Assembly (NCBI RefSeq): GCF_018728565.1
Contig: NZ_JACSOI010000001.1
Location: 558,001 to 622,000, forward strand
Origin: Zobellia russellii
Lineage (GTDB): Bacteria; Bacteroidota; Bacteroidia; Flavobacteriales; Flavobacteriaceae
Length of the DNA stretch: 64,000 nt
Direction of reading: 5' to 3'
The position numbers were made by a program, and so were the translations under genes. The notes under the pieces are model-generated. The model was given only the letters and a program-made list of their open reading frames with translations, was not told where the DNA came from and did no database searches. This document shows, piece after piece, positions 1-9,158 of the stretch; within the stretch, counting starts at the first letter, position 1, and each line of letters starts with the position of its first letter.

Positions 1-1395
1 AGCAAATTTTTAGATGATAATTTCTTACTGGAAAGTAAGCAGGCACAGTCGCTCTATCATGAGTATGCGGCTCAAATGCCTATCATAGATTACCATAACC
101 ACCTCCCGCCAAAAGATTTAGCGGAAAATCGGGTTTTTGGGAATATAACCAGTGCATGGATCAACGGCGACCATTATAAATGGAGGGCGATGAGAACTCT
201 TGGTATAAATGAAAAATACATTACCGGAAATGCTTCCGATAAGGAAAAGTTCATGAAATGGGCCGAAGCTGTTCCGCATACTATGAGAAACCCTTTATAC
301 CATTGGACACATCTTGAACTTTCAAGATATTTTGGTATTACGGATACATTGAGCGGAAAAAATGCTTCTGCAGTTTATGATGCTACCACAGAAATGCTAC
401 AATCTTCAGAATTTACTTCTAGGGGACTGATCAGTAAGATGAATGTAACTACACTCTGTACTACAGAGGATCCTACTGATACTTTGGAGTATCACCAACA
501 ATTGGCAAAAAGCGACTTTACTACTAAGGTAAGTACCGCATTTAGACCTGATAAAGCTATTTTAATTGGAAGCGAAACCTATAACGAATACATAGATAGT
601 TTAGAGAAGGCTTCCGAGTGTGATATTACTTCGTATGATGAGTTATGCGATGCATTGCGGAAACGTATCGAATTTTTTAATTCTAACGGCTGTTTCGTGT
701 GCGACCACGGATTATCGCACCTATATGCAGAGGACTTTACGGAGGCCGAAGTAAAAACAATATTCAAGAAAAGAAGGGAAGGTGCGGAAATAAGCCCTAA
801 AGAGGCCGTAAAATTTCAGAGTGCCATCTTATTATACCTATCGGAAACCTATCATGAATTTGGTTGGGTACAACAGTTTCATTTAGGTGCATTGCGTAAT
901 AACAATACAAGAATGTTATCTGAACTTGGCCCGGATACGGGTTGGGATTCCATTGGCGATTATACACAGGCCGAAAGCTTATCTAAATTTCTTGATACGC
1001 TAGACAGTAAAGATAAACTTACCAAAACCATATTGTATAATCTCAATCCGCGCGATAATGCCTTAATGGCAACTATGGCAGGTAATTTTAATGATGGTAG
1101 TGTAAAAGGAAAAGTCCAATGGGGTTCCGGATGGTGGTTTTTAGACCAAAAAGACGGTATGATCGATCAGATCAATACCCTTTCCAACATGGGGCTCATA
1201 AGCTGTTTTGTAGGTATGCTAACAGATTCAAGAAGTTTCCTTTCTTTTCCTAGGCATGAGTATTTCCGTCGTATACTTTGCAATCTTTTCGGTAACGAAA
1301 TGGCAAAAGGAGAATTGCCTAACGATATGGAATGGATAGGTAAAATGGTGCAAAATATCTGCTACAATAACGCTAAAGAGTACTTTGATCTCTAA
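1..1395 (+). CDS. uxaC: Glucuronate (uronate) isomerase, 5' end outside window
   Basis: Uronate isomerase converts D-glucuronate to D-fructuronate, or D-galacturonate to D-tagaturonate, in the cytoplasm at the start of hexuronate breakdown. The frame is open from base 1, and the codons before the ATG at 76 read SKFLDDNFLLESKQ, like the family's N-terminus, so the true start lies just left of the window and the ATG at 76 is internal. The metal-site motif DYHNHL follows directly. Later family markers are WGSGWWFLDQKDGM and DSRSFLSFPRHEYFRR near the C-terminus, and the visible 464 residues fit a nearly complete enzyme. A TRAP transporter follows 12 bases downstream, which suggests a shared transcript for uronate uptake and use. 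Family call is firm; the preferred uronate is not visible. Confidence 0.95.
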   Translation, partial: SKFLDDNFLLESKQAQSLYHEYAAQMPIIDYHNHLPPKDLAENRVFGNITSAWINGDHYKWRAMRTLGINEKYITGNASDKEKFMKWAEAVPHTMRNPLYHWTHLELSRYFGITDTLSGKNASAVYDATTEMLQSSEFTSRGLISKMNVTTLCTTEDPTDTLEYHQQLAKSDFTTKVSTAFRPDKAILIGSETYNEYIDSLEKASECDITSYDELCDALRKRIEFFNSNGCFVCDHGLSHLYAEDFTEAEVKTIFKKRREGAEISPKEAVKFQSAILLYLSETYHEFGWVQQFHLGALRNNNTRMLSELGPDTGWDSIGDYTQAESLSKFLDTLDSKDKLTKTILYNLNPRDNALMATMAGNFNDGSVKGKVQWGSGWWFLDQKDGMIDQINTLSNMGLISCFVGMLTDSRSFLSFPRHEYFRRILCNLFGNEMAKGELPNDMEWIGKMVQNICYNNAKEYFDL

Positions 1396-1407
1396 TTTGG
1401 TTGTCCT

Positions 1408-2388
1408 ATGAAATTAAATCTAAAATTAGTTTTTTTCTGTCTTGGAATACTCATGGTCAGTGGTTGTGGGGAACTTGGTGGCAACCGTACCATTCGCTTG
1501 GCACATGGCTTGGATGTGAACCACTCCGTACATAAGGCCATGGTTAAAATGGGCGAAGACCTAAAAGAAATTTCTGGAGGCAAGATGTTGTTGGAAATCT
1601 ACCCCAATCAACAATTGGGTACTGAACGTCAATGTTTGGAACTGTTGCAAATAGGAAGTCTGGATATGACCAAGGTGTCTGTTGGAACTTTGGAAAACTT
1701 TGCGCCTAAAATGAAAGTGCTAGGTCTGCCCTTCCTTTTCAGGGATAGACAACATTCCTTTGATGTACTTGATGGGCCCATTGGTCAGGAATTGTTGAAC
1801 GATGGCGAAAAATATTGGCTTAAAGGGCTAGGGTATTATGATGCGGGAAGCCGTAGTTTTTACACTAAAGATAGACCTGTTAACAATCCGGATGACCTAG
1901 AGGGATTAAAGATTAGGGTAATGGAGAGTGTCACGGCCATGGATATGGTTAAGGACCTTGGAGGTTCGCCTACTCCTATTTCTTGGGGAGAACTGTACAC
2001 GGCATTACAACAGGGAGTTGTAGATGGGGCAGAGAACAACCCACCTAGTTTCTACTTGTCCAGACATTATGAAGTTTGCAAATTTTACACCTTGGACGAA
2101 CACACCGTATTGCCGGATGTACTCTTGGCAGGCACACATTTGTGGGATAGCCTATCAGAAGAAGAGCAAGGTTGGTTAAAGAAAGCGGTTGATGGTTCTA
2201 TTGGTTACCAGCGTAAATTATGGGCAGAATCCGAAGATGAAGCACTGGCCGAAGTTGAAAAAGCAGGTGTAGAAATCATAAGACCTGACAAAACACTCTT
2301 TTCGGAAAAAATAAAAGACTCGTTCAACAAATACAAAGATGACGAGGTCATTTATAAATTGATTCAAGAAATACAAGCAACCAAATAA
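1408..2388 (+). CDS. TRAP transporter substrate-binding lipoprotein (DctP type)
   Basis: Solute-binding protein of a tripartite ATP-independent periplasmic transporter, which hands an organic acid to the membrane subunits. The N-terminus is a lipoprotein signal ending in the lipobox VSGC (Cys20), so it is membrane-anchored rather than freely periplasmic. The 326-residue body has the DctP features, including the GLKIRVMES segment, whose arginine is where the family usually binds the substrate carboxylate, and the GVVDGAENNP segment. It sits 12 bases after uxaC and 1 base before the small membrane subunit. Substrate inferred from context: a hexuronate such as glucuronate or galacturonate. Confidence 0.92.
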   Translation: MKLNLKLVFFCLGILMVSGCGELGGNRTIRLAHGLDVNHSVHKAMVKMGEDLKEISGGKMLLEIYPNQQLGTERQCLELLQIGSLDMTKVSVGTLENFAPKMKVLGLPFLFRDRQHSFDVLDGPIGQELLNDGEKYWLKGLGYYDAGSRSFYTKDRPVNNPDDLEGLKIRVMESVTAMDMVKDLGGSPTPISWGELYTALQQGVVDGAENNPPSFYLSRHYEVCKFYTLDEHTVLPDVLLAGTHLWDSLSEEEQGWLKKAVDGSIGYQRKLWAESEDEALAEVEKAGVEIIRPDKTLFSEKIKDSFNKYKDDEVIYKLIQEIQATK

Positions 2389-2389
2389 T

Positions 2390-2848
2390 ATGGAATTAAG
2401 GAAAAGCATAGACAAAGCCTTGGCCTATTTTCTCGTTACGATAATGGGAATTATGGTCTTAAATGTATTATGGCAGGTGTTCAGCAGGTTTTTGTTGGGT
2501 TCACCTAGTTCGTTTACGGATGAGCTTGCCAGATATTTAATGATTTGGATCGGTATTTTGGGTGCGGCATACGTATCGGGCAAGAACCTTCATGTGGCCA
2601 TAGACGTATTACCAAAACGTTTTAGCTTGGCAACCCAAAAGAAATTACAGTTAGTGGTGCATTGGCTGGTAATCTTATTTAGTCTTGGGGCTTTGGTTAT
2701 TGGTGGTTCCCGTTTGGTTTATATCACACATGTGTTAGATCAGCATTCACCGGCACTGCAAGTACCACTGTCCTTGGTTTACCTTGTTATCCCAATAAGT
2801 GGTGTGCTTATCATCTATTATAAAATATCTGACCTTCTTAAAGACTAA
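2390..2848 (+). CDS. TRAP transporter small membrane subunit (DctQ type)
   Basis: Small integral membrane subunit of the TRAP transporter, required with the large subunit for sodium-coupled uptake across the inner membrane. The 152 residues contain four hydrophobic segments and the family-typical FTDELARYLMIWIGILGAAY stretch. It starts 1 base after the binding protein and ends 5 bases before the large subunit, so the three genes are almost certainly cotranscribed. Family clear from position, size and motif. Confidence 0.9.
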   Translation: MELRKSIDKALAYFLVTIMGIMVLNVLWQVFSRFLLGSPSSFTDELARYLMIWIGILGAAYVSGKNLHVAIDVLPKRFSLATQKKLQLVVHWLVILFSLGALVIGGSRLVYITHVLDQHSPALQVPLSLVYLVIPISGVLIIYYKISDLLKD

Positions 2849-2853
2849 GTATT

Positions 2854-4149
2854 ATGGAGTATTTACCAATTTTAGTTTTGGTGCTAAGTTTTGTGGTTTT
2901 GTTGGCCATAGGAACCCCTGTTGCATGGAGTATTGCCATATCTTCCGTTCTTACCATGTTGGTTAGCATTCCCGTGTTACCGGCCTTTACTACGGTTTCT
3001 CAGCGTATAGGTACCGGTCTGGATAGTTTTGCACTATTGGCCATACCATTGTTTATACTTTCGGGAGAACTTATGAATAAAGGGGGTATTGCACATAGGT
3101 TAATTGCTTTTGCAAAAACCTTGGTAGGCGCTTTGCCCGGTGGGCTGGCATTGATCAATATTGTTTCTGCCATGCTTATGGGCGCCATTGCTGGTTCATC
3201 TATGGCGGCAGCCTCAGCCATGGGAAGTATTTTGGGGCCTGAAATGGAGCGAGAAGGATACTCTAGGGAGTTTGGTGCGGCCGTAAATATAACTGCGGCT
3301 ACTACAGGTCTCGTTATTCCACCAAGTAATGTACTTATTGTCTATTCTTTGGCAAGTGGTGGGGCCTCTATTGCCGCATTGTTCTTAGCTGGATATATCC
3401 CCGGTATTTTAACGGGACTCTTTCTTATGATAGTGGCTTCATTTTGGGCAAAGAAAAAAGGCTATAAAGTAGGGAAACGTAGCTCTTTTAAAGAGATTTT
3501 TAGAACCCTTGTTGATGCTTTGCCAAGTTTGTTCATGCTTGTAGTGGTCATAGGCGGTATTGTAATTGGGGTTTTTACTGCAACGGAAGCTTCGGCCATA
3601 GCCGTACTATATAGTTTGCTGTTGGGCTTTTTCTACAAGGAAATATCATTTGACAGGCTCCCTAAAATTCTTTTGGACTCCGCTTCAACAACGGCTATTG
3701 TTATGTTACTGATTGGTGCTTCCATGAGTATGTCTTGGGCTTTATCTTACGAGAATATTCCACAAGAAATCAGCTCTGGGCTTTTGGGGATTAGCGATAA
3801 CAAAATTGTTATACTACTTATCATAAACCTACTATTATTATTTGTAGGTATTTTTATGGATATGACGCCTGCCGTACTGATTTTTACGCCTATATTTTTG
3901 CCGGTAGTAACCAAATTGGGCCTAGACCCGGTACATTTTGGAATCATTATGGTACTTAACCTTTGTATAGGGCTTTGTACACCACCAGTGGGCTCGGTTC
4001 TCTTTGTTGGGGTAGGTATTGCCAACACCACTATAGAAAAAGTGATAAAACCGCTGTTTCCACTTTTTATAGCCATGATAATTGCACTGTTTCTTGTGAC
4101 TTACATTCCGCAACTTAGTTTATGGTTGCCAAGTTTGTTTGATTTATAG
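2854..4149 (+). CDS. TRAP transporter large permease subunit (DctM type)
   Basis: Large transport subunit of the TRAP system, forming the sodium-dependent translocation path. It is a 431-residue, almost wholly hydrophobic protein with about 12 membrane segments. Family motifs include GSSMAAASAMGSILGPEMER, an IPPSNVLIVY stretch, ATEASAIAVLYSLLLG and the C-terminal LNLCIGLCTPPVGSVLFVG. It is the last gene of the uxaC-TRAP operon; a perfect-stem terminator for this strand lies 232 bases downstream, inside the end of the convergent beta-glucosidase gene. Confidence 0.93.
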   Translation: MEYLPILVLVLSFVVLLAIGTPVAWSIAISSVLTMLVSIPVLPAFTTVSQRIGTGLDSFALLAIPLFILSGELMNKGGIAHRLIAFAKTLVGALPGGLALINIVSAMLMGAIAGSSMAAASAMGSILGPEMEREGYSREFGAAVNITAATTGLVIPPSNVLIVYSLASGGASIAALFLAGYIPGILTGLFLMIVASFWAKKKGYKVGKRSSFKEIFRTLVDALPSLFMLVVVIGGIVIGVFTATEASAIAVLYSLLLGFFYKEISFDRLPKILLDSASTTAIVMLLIGASMSMSWALSYENIPQEISSGLLGISDNKIVILLIINLLLLFVGIFMDMTPAVLIFTPIFLPVVTKLGLDPVHFGIIMVLNLCIGLCTPPVGSVLFVGVGIANTTIEKVIKPLFPLFIAMIIALFLVTYIPQLSLWLPSLFDL

Positions 4150-4377
4150 AAACTAGAAAGGTTCCAAAACTGGCAATTGCGAAGAGGGTTTTTAGAAAAT
4201 TGGCTTGGCAATTGTTGGTTTTTTTATGGGCTTTATTCAAGAACAACAGAATTATAACGGCTTAACACAACGGTAATAAACGCCTAAAGTTAAGGTCATG
4301 ACAGATAAGTGATTAAAGGGCATCTTTGCTCCGCGATATCCGGCATACGTTCTTATTTGAATTAGCTTGAATAGAAT
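4150..4377. other. Convergent spacer between TRAP operon and GH1 operon
   Basis: No gene is visible. Bases 4172-4225 contain a weak inverted repeat (CAATTGC facing GGCAATTG) followed by a run of T, which may be a secondary terminator for the rightward TRAP operon. The stronger terminator lies at 4381-4404. Confidence 0.4.
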
Positions 4378-5793
4378 TTAACCGATGGGGACATCGGTTT
4401 TTTTGGCTTCGGACGGTACTGATTTTTTCTTGTCCTTCAAAAAATTACTGTACCACATGCCTGAAGCTTTAATGGTGCGTTTTAGAGTTATAAAATCAAT
4501 ATGCACCAAACCAAACCTGGGATAATAGCCCTCTGCCCATTCAAAGTTATCGGTAAAGGTCCATACAAAATACCCGGATATTTTTAGTCCTTCGGTCTGT
4601 GCCCTATGAACCTGTTTTAGGTAATTTTGTAAATATGAAGTTCGTTCTTTATCATTTATATGTTCACCTTCTAAAGAGTCTTCAAAAGCGGCCCCATTTT
4701 CGGTAATAAATACTTTTTTAACTCCTTTATAACCGTTGAATTTTTTCAGCATCTCATAAATACTTGGGGGATAAACTTCCCAATCCATTAATGTGGTCTG
4801 AACATTTCTTTCCGGTGCCTTTACAATTTTCGCCCTTAAATAAGGTACGGTATAACTGTGCCTAACAACTTCTCTGGTATAATTTTGAATGCCGATAAAA
4901 TCAAACTCAAAAACACTGTTTTGAGGGTCTTCCGGTCTTTGGTATTTTTTTATTTTTTTGAGAACGGGAATACTTTCATCCGGATAACCCAAGCCTAAAC
5001 TGGGCTCGATAAAAAGGCGGTTCAGAAGAGCATCGGCCTTGTCCGCTGCTTTTACGTCCTTTCTACTATGGGACCGAGGAGAAATCTGTGAGCAGGAAAA
5101 AGTGGTTCCTATGAAGGCGTTGGGTACCATCTTACGAAGTAACCGCCCACCCAGAGCTTGGCATAGTACGGCATGGTGAATGGCAGGCAGAAAGTTTTTG
5201 AGTCCCTTTTTACCAGGAGCATGTACCCCTAAAAAGTAACCTGCTCCGGTAAATACCATTGGCTCGTTTAGAACCATCCAATTTTTTACCCGATCACCAA
5301 ACGCGTTGGCACAAATAGTCACATAATGTTCAAACCAGTCCAAGATTTTTCTATTGGCCCAACCTCCCAATTGTTCTAAATTTTGAGGCAGATCCCAATG
5401 GTATAGAGTTACCCAAGGCGTAATGCCGCATTTAAGGCAAAAACTGATTACATCATTATAGAATGCTATTCCTTTTTGGTTTACTTCACCGGTGCCGTCT
5501 GGAAGAATTCTTGTCCATGATATTGAAAACCTGTAGTGTTCAATATTCATGGATTTCATTAAAAGGATATCATCTTTATATCTATGGTAGAAATCGCAGG
5601 TTATTTCTGCATGTTGATTTTCATAAATGGTACCTTTTTTAGTGACAAATTCGTCCCAAATAGACTTTCCTTTTCCATCTGCTGCATGGGCTCCCTCAAT
5701 TTGGTAAGCTGCTGTGGATACGCCCCAAACAAAATCTTCTCCAAAATCATCAGGTTGCAAGTCAAAAGCTGATTGCGCACTCGTATTCGCCAT
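4378..5793 (-). CDS. Glycoside hydrolase family 1 beta-glucosidase
   Basis: Retaining GH1 enzyme that cleaves beta-glucosides or related beta-glycosides. The acid/base glutamate is in VLNEPMV (Glu177) and the nucleophile in VFITENGA (Glu365); the N-terminal WGVSTAAYQIEGA signature and the substrate-binding FTDNFEWAEGY segment near the C-terminus are intact. At 471 residues it has normal length. No signal peptide is seen, so it should be cytoplasmic. It is the last gene of a leftward operon, 6 bases after a glycosyltransferase gene, which raises the option of a glycolipid or oligosaccharide role instead of plain disaccharide hydrolysis. Its last codons form a hairpin that acts as terminator for the opposite strand. 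Confidence 0.93.
   Translation of the reverse strand: MANTSAQSAFDLQPDDFGEDFVWGVSTAAYQIEGAHAADGKGKSIWDEFVTKKGTIYENQHAEITCDFYHRYKDDILLMKSMNIEHYRFSISWTRILPDGTGEVNQKGIAFYNDVISFCLKCGITPWVTLYHWDLPQNLEQLGGWANRKILDWFEHYVTICANAFGDRVKNWMVLNEPMVFTGAGYFLGVHAPGKKGLKNFLPAIHHAVLCQALGGRLLRKMVPNAFIGTTFSCSQISPRSHSRKDVKAADKADALLNRLFIEPSLGLGYPDESIPVLKKIKKYQRPEDPQNSVFEFDFIGIQNYTREVVRHSYTVPYLRAKIVKAPERNVQTTLMDWEVYPPSIYEMLKKFNGYKGVKKVFITENGAAFEDSLEGEHINDKERTSYLQNYLKQVHRAQTEGLKISGYFVWTFTDNFEWAEGYYPRFGLVHIDFITLKRTIKASGMWYSNFLKDKKKSVPSEAKKTDVPIG
4381..4404 (+). terminator. Intrinsic terminator of the TRAP operon inside GH1 gene end
   Basis: Seven-base perfect stem ACCGATG / CATCGGT with loop GGGA and seven T on the plus strand. 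It lies just inside the stop codon end of the convergent beta-glucosidase gene, so the same bases encode the last residues of that protein (TDVPIG). The T run is placed for rightward transcription. Confidence 0.75.
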
Positions 5794-5799
5794 TTAAAA

Positions 5800-6807
5800 T
5801 TATTTGCCGGTGTAAGTAGATAATGATTCTTCCAAAACGGATTCAATTATCTCATCTGTATTATCTGGGTAGTGCACATCTAGATTGGTATTGGTATCTA
5901 TCCAAGATTTAATTTTATCCAGATGCTTCAGTTTTAAAGATTTAACAACAGGAACTCCCATTTCCTTTAATGCCGCTGCATTACACTGTTGTTCATATTG
6001 GCCTTTCATAGGAATTACCAATAATTTTTTTTGCATGTGTAAAGCTTCTGCCGGCGTTTCAAAACCGGCGCCGCAAAGGACTCCTTTGCTATTTGCCATG
6101 CTGTTTACAAAAGCTTCATTGGTTATTGGGCTAATGGTAATATTATTGGAAAATATCTCTTTCTGGTTGTGCTTAGAGAACACTTGCCATTTAACATCCT
6201 TTATTTGCGATAGCATTTTGAGCAATTTTTCATCGCTATAGGAGGGCAGGTACACTGTATAATGTTCGCCCAAAGTTCTTGTGGTAGACCTTATGTCCTG
6301 TCTAATAATGGGAGTAAAGATTCTATCATCATATGCTTTAAAGTGAAATCCGTACTGTGTAGTAGAGGGTGCATATTTCTCAAGAATGAGCTTTCCTAAG
6401 TGGTCTTTTTGTTTTGGTTTTGGTGCGTGACGCGATAAGACTGCCGCTTGATGGCTAAGGGCTATACAGGGCAGGTTTTTTGCTTTACACGCCCATGCGG
6501 AAATGGGTTCAAAATCATTAATGACCAAATCATACGCCGCAACCGGAACGCTTTTAATTTCTTTTTTTATTCTAGCCGAGTTGGTTTTGGCATAGGTGCG
6601 CCACATATCTACACCCCCTTTTTTTCCAAAAATAAAACTCCAGCCGCTCAATTGGTATTTAACGGGGTAGGGCAGTTTAATATCCGCTTGGGTACCACTT
6701 ACCAGTAAATCTAGCTCAATGTTGTTTTTTTGTAGGGATGGTATAATATCCCGGGCTCTACTTAAATGCCCGTTTCCAGTACCTTGTATCGCATAGAGTA
6801 CTTTCAT
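5800..6807 (-). CDS. Glycosyltransferase of the TIGR00661/MurG-like type
   Basis: Probable GT-B fold glycosyltransferase with unknown acceptor. The N-terminus MKVLYAIQGTGNGHLSRARD carries the GxGHxxR nucleotide-sugar glycine loop typical of this family and of MurG. A C-terminal donor-site stretch GAGFETPAEALHMQKKLLV followed by GQYEQQCNA is also MurG-like. At 335 residues it is full length and lacks membrane segments, so it probably acts at the inner face of the membrane. It lies between an LpxH-like phosphoesterase (22 bases upstream) and a GH1 enzyme (6 bases downstream), which suggests a glycolipid or envelope glycan pathway. Family confidence is good; substrate is unknown. Confidence 0.78.
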   Translation of the reverse strand: MKVLYAIQGTGNGHLSRARDIIPSLQKNNIELDLLVSGTQADIKLPYPVKYQLSGWSFIFGKKGGVDMWRTYAKTNSARIKKEIKSVPVAAYDLVINDFEPISAWACKAKNLPCIALSHQAAVLSRHAPKPKQKDHLGKLILEKYAPSTTQYGFHFKAYDDRIFTPIIRQDIRSTTRTLGEHYTVYLPSYSDEKLLKMLSQIKDVKWQVFSKHNQKEIFSNNITISPITNEAFVNSMANSKGVLCGAGFETPAEALHMQKKLLVIPMKGQYEQQCNAAALKEMGVPVVKSLKLKHLDKIKSWIDTNTNLDVHYPDNTDEIIESVLEESLSTYTGK

Positions 6808-6829
6808 CTACTGTTCTCTTTGGGGTTGT

Positions 6830-7693
6830 TCATTTTTTTACTTTTGAGGCTACCATGTCATTAAACTCGGACATTAGGCTTTGAAAAAGTTCTTTTTTCT
6901 CCAGCATTTCAACATGGTCATTGCTATCCGAGTTGTACGCCTGTATGTACAAATCGTCTTCATATTTATAGAGCTTCCACTCTCCATGGGAATATTCAAG
7001 CGCGGTAAGGTTTTCTATCCAATCACCGGAATTCAGGTACATTACCTTGCCGTTATCCGTTTCTATAGATTTAATCTCAGGTTGATGGATGTGTCCGCAT
7101 ATTACATAATCAAATTCATTCTCTATGGCAATATCCGCAGCGGTCTGCTCAAAGTTGTTAATGAACTTTACGGCAGATTTTACACTGTTCTTTATTTTCT
7201 TGGACATGGAAACAGGTCCCTTTCCCAATTTTTTGTAGCAAAAGTTTACCGCACTGTTAATAAGAATAAGGGTGTCATAACCAATGGCCCCTAGTTTGGC
7301 CAACCATTTGGAATGTTGCATGGTAACATCAAAAACATCCCCATGAAAGATCCAAGCTTTTCTGCCATGAACGTTTAGTACCAACTTGTTTACTATACTA
7401 AAAGAACCTAGTTTAAAGCCGGAAAATTTACGCATCATTTCATCATGGTTACCGGTAATGTAATGCACTTTTACGCCTTTGGTAATCCATTCCATTAGCA
7501 GTTTTACCACTTTCATGTGCGATTTTGGCCAGTATCGTTTATTAAACTGCCATATATCAACAATATCACCATTCAATACTACTTGCTTAGGGTTTATGGA
7601 TTTTAGATACTTGATCAATTCCTTGGCTTGACATCCATAAGTTCCAAGGTGTATGTCCGAAATGACAACAATATCTACGGGTCTTTTTTTCAT
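6830..7693 (-). CDS. LpxH-like metallophosphoesterase
   Basis: Calcineurin-type phosphoesterase related to UDP-2,3-diacylglucosamine diphosphatase. The five metal motifs are in order: SDIHLG (Asp13, His15), NGDIVD, TGNHDE, a FHGD box and CGHIHQPE. Length is 287 residues, somewhat longer than LpxH. It is the first gene of the operon with the glycosyltransferase and GH1 enzyme. A second, shorter LpxH-like gene lies at 31118-31891, so this copy may work on another lipid or nucleotide-linked substrate, such as the product of its glycosyltransferase neighbour. The fold call is firm; the LpxH reaction is not proven. Confidence 0.82.
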   Translation of the reverse strand: MKKRPVDIVVISDIHLGTYGCQAKELIKYLKSINPKQVVLNGDIVDIWQFNKRYWPKSHMKVVKLLMEWITKGVKVHYITGNHDEMMRKFSGFKLGSFSIVNKLVLNVHGRKAWIFHGDVFDVTMQHSKWLAKLGAIGYDTLILINSAVNFCYKKLGKGPVSMSKKIKNSVKSAVKFINNFEQTAADIAIENEFDYVICGHIHQPEIKSIETDNGKVMYLNSGDWIENLTALEYSHGEWKLYKYEDDLYIQAYNSDSNDHVEMLEKKELFQSLMSEFNDMVASKVKK

Positions 7694-8072
7694 TGTATGG
7701 AGGGGTAGCTACGCTTTCTTATTTTCTTGAATTTTAAGGGCGAAAAGTAGCTTCTAAGTTGTGAGATTAGAAGGTTTACCACAAGGGTGGACAAGTATAC
7801 TAGAACTATTTTCATATAGAGAAAACAAGTTTGGATAAAGATTGGTCTTTTAGTTTACTCGTTCGTAAACTGTAGATTAACAATTTGTTAGCTAATCTTT
7901 ACATTTAGAGCAGCACTTTTTTGAGCATAAAAAAACCGATGCTGAGACGTGCACCGGTTTTACTAAACTAACTCAAACTAGATTAACTCAAATAATCACA
8001 GCGCAAAATTCGTTTAAAGTGGCTGTTGTAGAGTTAACTTAATATCAAGCTATCATTATATAAACTATAGAT
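7694..8072. other. Spacer between the LpxH-like operon and the Sus operon end
   Basis: No gene is seen on either strand. It must contain the promoter of the leftward LpxH-like operon, but I cannot point to a clean TAnnTTTG box. A terminator for the Sus-type operon lies at 7928-7962. A 13-base perfect palindrome TAACAATTTGTTA lies near 7882, of unknown meaning. Confidence 0.4.
7928..7962 (-). terminator. Intrinsic terminator of the SusC-to-phosphodiesterase operon
   Basis: On the minus strand an ACCGGTGCAC / GCATCGGT imperfect stem is followed by seven T. It lies about 110 bases after the stop codon of the last gene of the Sus-type operon and has the right orientation to end it. Confidence 0.65.
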
Positions 8073-9158
8073 TCATTTTTTTTCTAAGGATAGTGGTTTT
8101 CCCGGCATGCTATGAGGTGCGCTTTTTAAGCTCAAGACCTTTAAAATAGTTGGGGCAATTTGGTTACTATATAGTTGTTCCGGTGTTGAAATTTCGCCTT
8201 GGGGATCAATACCTTTTCCAAATAGAATTATCCATACCTGTCCGGCACCTTTTATGTTTTCGCCATGACTTTTCCAAGTTTCCAGAGGCTGGGTTCCACG
8301 GCCATGATCGGTAGTAATTATAAAGAGGGTTCTATCTTTGTAAAAGGGGTCTTGCTGTGTAAAATCGTACAAATCCTTTAGTAAGGCATCTGTGTTATGG
8401 GCAGATTTTAAATAGGCCTGATAGTCGCCATCGTGTGCAAAATCGTCGGTTTCACCGTAGGCAATGTAAGTTAATTCAGGATGGTTTTTCTTTATATGCT
8501 CAATAGCATAGTGGTGTGTAAAGGCATCCAAACGAACCGTTCCCCAAGGGCTGGGTATTCTTGGTTGTAGCTCGTTCAGGAATCTTTCTCGTTCGCTAAG
8601 GTCTTTCCCTTTGGCAATTTCAAATCCGCCATTTACGGGTACGCCCGAGCGTTCCTCATTTACGATAAAAGGAAAAACATCCCAGCTACCAAAAGCTGCG
8701 ACCTTGTTTTTATACCGCACATCAGAATTAGCCATTTCAAGAACGGTAGTGTTGGGGTTGGGTATTTTATCGTTACTATCTATACGGGAATCATCTGCTT
8801 TACCCGTCAATATTTCATTATAACCGGGGTATGAGAACCACATTTTATTGGTGAGGTCTACTTTGCTCCCCAATTCTCGGTTACCGTGAATTTGTCCCAT
8901 CTCCGATATGGAATTCCAAACAAAGGGCATTAAGGCCTTTCTTCTTTCCTGTGGCGAGGGTTTCCAAAATAGATTTTTCAATGCCGTAGTATCATGAACA
9001 TAGGTAGGGTTGGATACCAAAAGCGGGTCCGCTCCTGAAAAGAGCTCTTGCCATCGCAACCCGTCCAAAGTTATCAGAACCACTTTAGTATCGTTCTCTT
9101 GGGCGTTGGTTTTTACAAATAAAAGAAGTCCTAGAATACAGAATGTCAACTTTTTCAT
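8073..9158 (-). CDS. Exported alkaline-phosphatase-superfamily phosphodiesterase/phosphatase
   Basis: Member of the type I phosphodiesterase/nucleotide pyrophosphatase branch of the alkaline phosphatase superfamily. A signal peptide ends at TNAQ (residue 20), so it acts outside the inner membrane. Two-metal site residues are visible: Asp32 in ITLDGLRW, the nucleophile region around Ser109 in FSYPGYNEILTG, the Asp238/His242 pair in GETDDFAHDGD, Asp284-His285 in TTDHGRG and His298 in SHGE. Length is 361 residues. Its start overlaps the stop of the metallophosphoesterase gene by four bases (ATGA), and it closes the Sus-type operon. The superfamily includes phosphate diesterases, phosphate monoesterases and phosphonate monoester hydrolases; with phosphonate genes nearby, release of a phosphonate or phosphate from an ester is a reasonable inference. 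Confidence 0.82.
   Translation of the reverse strand: MKKLTFCILGLLLFVKTNAQENDTKVVLITLDGLRWQELFSGADPLLVSNPTYVHDTTALKNLFWKPSPQERRKALMPFVWNSISEMGQIHGNRELGSKVDLTNKMWFSYPGYNEILTGKADDSRIDSNDKIPNPNTTVLEMANSDVRYKNKVAAFGSWDVFPFIVNEERSGVPVNGGFEIAKGKDLSERERFLNELQPRIPSPWGTVRLDAFTHHYAIEHIKKNHPELTYIAYGETDDFAHDGDYQAYLKSAHNTDALLKDLYDFTQQDPFYKDRTLFIITTDHGRGTQPLETWKSHGENIKGAGQVWIILFGKGIDPQGEISTPEQLYSNQIAPTILKVLSLKSAPHSMPGKPLSLEKK

Noticed and set aside
1-1395. uxaC as a truncated pseudogene starting at the ATG at 76
   Set aside because: The frame is open to base 1 and upstream codons match the family, so it is only cut by the window edge.
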